A stretch of 64,000 bases of DNA from CBDBKE01 sp965218055 (GTDB lineage: Bacteria > Acidobacteriota > Terriglobia > JAJPHL01 > JAPKYU01), in contig CBDCKA010000001.1 of the NCBI GenBank assembly GCA_965218055.1, positions 1,054,001 to 1,118,000 of the forward strand, in the 5' to 3' direction. Positions within the stretch are counted from its first letter, which is position 1; every line of letters begins with the position of its first letter. The notes beneath the pieces are model-generated. The model was not told where the DNA came from. It ran no database searches and saw nothing but the letters and a program-made list of their open reading frames with translations. Made by a program: the position numbers and the translations under genes. Below are positions 63,332 through 64,000 of this stretch, piece after piece.

Positions 63332-63349
63332 TGCTATACAAGTATAGCA
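63332..63349 (-). promoter_or_regulatory. Palindromic operator of the toxin-antitoxin pair
   Basis: TGCTATAC and GTATAGCA form a perfect 8-bp inverted repeat around AA, 12 bases before the antitoxin ATG. On the minus strand it contains TATACT, a good -10 box, so binding of the antitoxin would block its own promoter. A clear -35 box is not seen. Confidence 0.7.
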
Positions 63350-63405
63350 CATCCCGACGGCCAGGACGTCCCTCAGCCGCGTGCTATCATTTAGCCGAGC
63401 TTTGT

Positions 63406-64000
63406 ATGCCAATCCAAACGCTGTTCGGTCCGCCGCCACCCCCGGATGTCTTCGAGCGCCTGGAGCAGGCCGTCAGCTCCACCAAGGAAAGCCTGACGGG
63501 CCGGCTCGACGAGGTCTTTCGTGGCCACAAGGAAATTGATCCCGAGCTGCTGAAGCAGCTCGAAGTTGCCCTCATTGGAGCCGACCTGGGTGTGACGACC
63601 ACTGCCGAGGTGTTGGAAGCGGTGCGGGAGCAGGTGGACCGCGACCGAGTTTCCGATGCCGCGCAGGTGAGGGAACTGATCAAGCAGCAACTGCTGGCGA
63701 TCCTGGAACGCGCGGCTGGCGATGGCGCCCGCCGTCCGCCGGATCCGCCCCAGGTGGTTCTCATTGTGGGGGTGAACGGGACAGGGAAGACAACCACGAT
63801 CGGCAAACTAGCCCACCAACTCCGGTCCGACCAAAAACGGGTGCTTCTATGTGCGGCCGATACGTTCCGCGCCGCTGCCATCGAGCAACTGGAAATCTGG
63901 GCCGAGCGCACCAGCTCTGACCTGGTGAAGCAAAAGCCGGGCGCGGATCCCAGTGCCGTGCTATTCGACGCGCTTCAGGCGGCCCGGGCACGCGGCCTGG
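63406..64000 (+). CDS. ftsY: Signal recognition particle receptor FtsY, 3' end cut by window edge
   Basis: 198 residues are visible from the ATG at 63406, open to the window end. The NG-domain helical bundle (LEVALIGADLGVTTT) is followed by the GTPase P-loop GVNGTGKTTT (about residues 122-131) and DTFRAAAIEQLEIW. The very short N-terminus without an acidic A domain, and the start pattern, favour FtsY over Ffh. It docks SRP-ribosome complexes at the membrane. The gene is divergent from the toxin-antitoxin pair. Confidence 0.93.
   Translation, partial: MPIQTLFGPPPPPDVFERLEQAVSSTKESLTGRLDEVFRGHKEIDPELLKQLEVALIGADLGVTTTAEVLEAVREQVDRDRVSDAAQVRELIKQQLLAILERAAGDGARRPPDPPQVVLIVGVNGTGKTTTIGKLAHQLRSDQKRVLLCAADTFRAAAIEQLEIWAERTSSDLVKQKPGADPSAVLFDALQAARARGL

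Overview
The window is GC-rich chromosomal DNA of a Gram-negative soil-type bacterium, most likely an Acidobacteriota member near Bryobacterales/Solibacterales. Three kinds of gene point that way. Two large secreted proteins (SBBP-repeat and NHL-repeat) end in the TIGR03437-type C-terminal domain that is typical of Solibacter. There are several DUF1501, DUF1549/DUF1553 and DUF1800 secreted-protein modules. An LpxL-type acyltransferase and IspG imply a lipid A outer membrane and the MEP pathway. No rRNA or complete tRNA gene is present, so the placement is by inference.

Layout. 1-1784: leuC (cut by the window edge) and leuD. 1785-3259: a 1.5-kb stretch without an intact gene, holding what looks like a decayed DUF1573-like gene plus hairpins. 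3260-8328: small secreted protein, membrane HEAT/biotinyl-like protein, ferredoxin, SBBP-repeat protein. 8348-12104: BtuF-like binding protein, then the chromosome-segregation operon scpA-scpB-rluB and a CoA-binding protein. 12257-40360: a 25.8-kb accessory segment bracketed by two inverted copies of a 1.43-kb block (HpcH/HpaI aldolase gene convergent with a CoA-binding-protein gene). Between the copies lie two 2-hydroxyacid dehydrogenases, an RraA-like protein, an esterase, an amidohydrolase, two Nramp-fold transporters lacking the canonical metal ligands, two DUF1549/DUF1553-DUF1501 modules, a metallo-beta-lactamase-fold enzyme, a methyltransferase and several gene remnants. I read it as a carbon-catabolism island. 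40419-40463: the 3' half of a tRNA-Val(GAC) gene, just outside the right-hand copy. 40837-45805: M23 peptidase, ankyrin protein, DUF1800/DUF1501 pair.

45889-46035 is a 147-bp MITE-like element with perfect 11-bp terminal inverted repeats and an 8-bp target duplication, and a 31-codon membrane-peptide ORF inside it. 46139-48166 is a partner-switching regulatory set (RsbW-like kinase, STAS antagonist, zinc-ribbon protein, receiver-HATPase fusion). 48230-51765 and 57620-59634 are two long genes each broken by one indel. 52064-57642 holds a secreted Gly-rich protein, radical SAM enzyme, LpxL, an unknown protein and an ArnT-like glycosyltransferase. The right end carries ispG, an HD-GYP sensor, a RelBE-type toxin-antitoxin pair with a palindromic operator, and the start of ftsY, which runs off the window.

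The strongest leads for something new are the Nramp-fold transporters co-directional with 2-hydroxyacid/oxo-acid enzymes, the inverted duplication around them, and the compact element carrying a membrane peptide.
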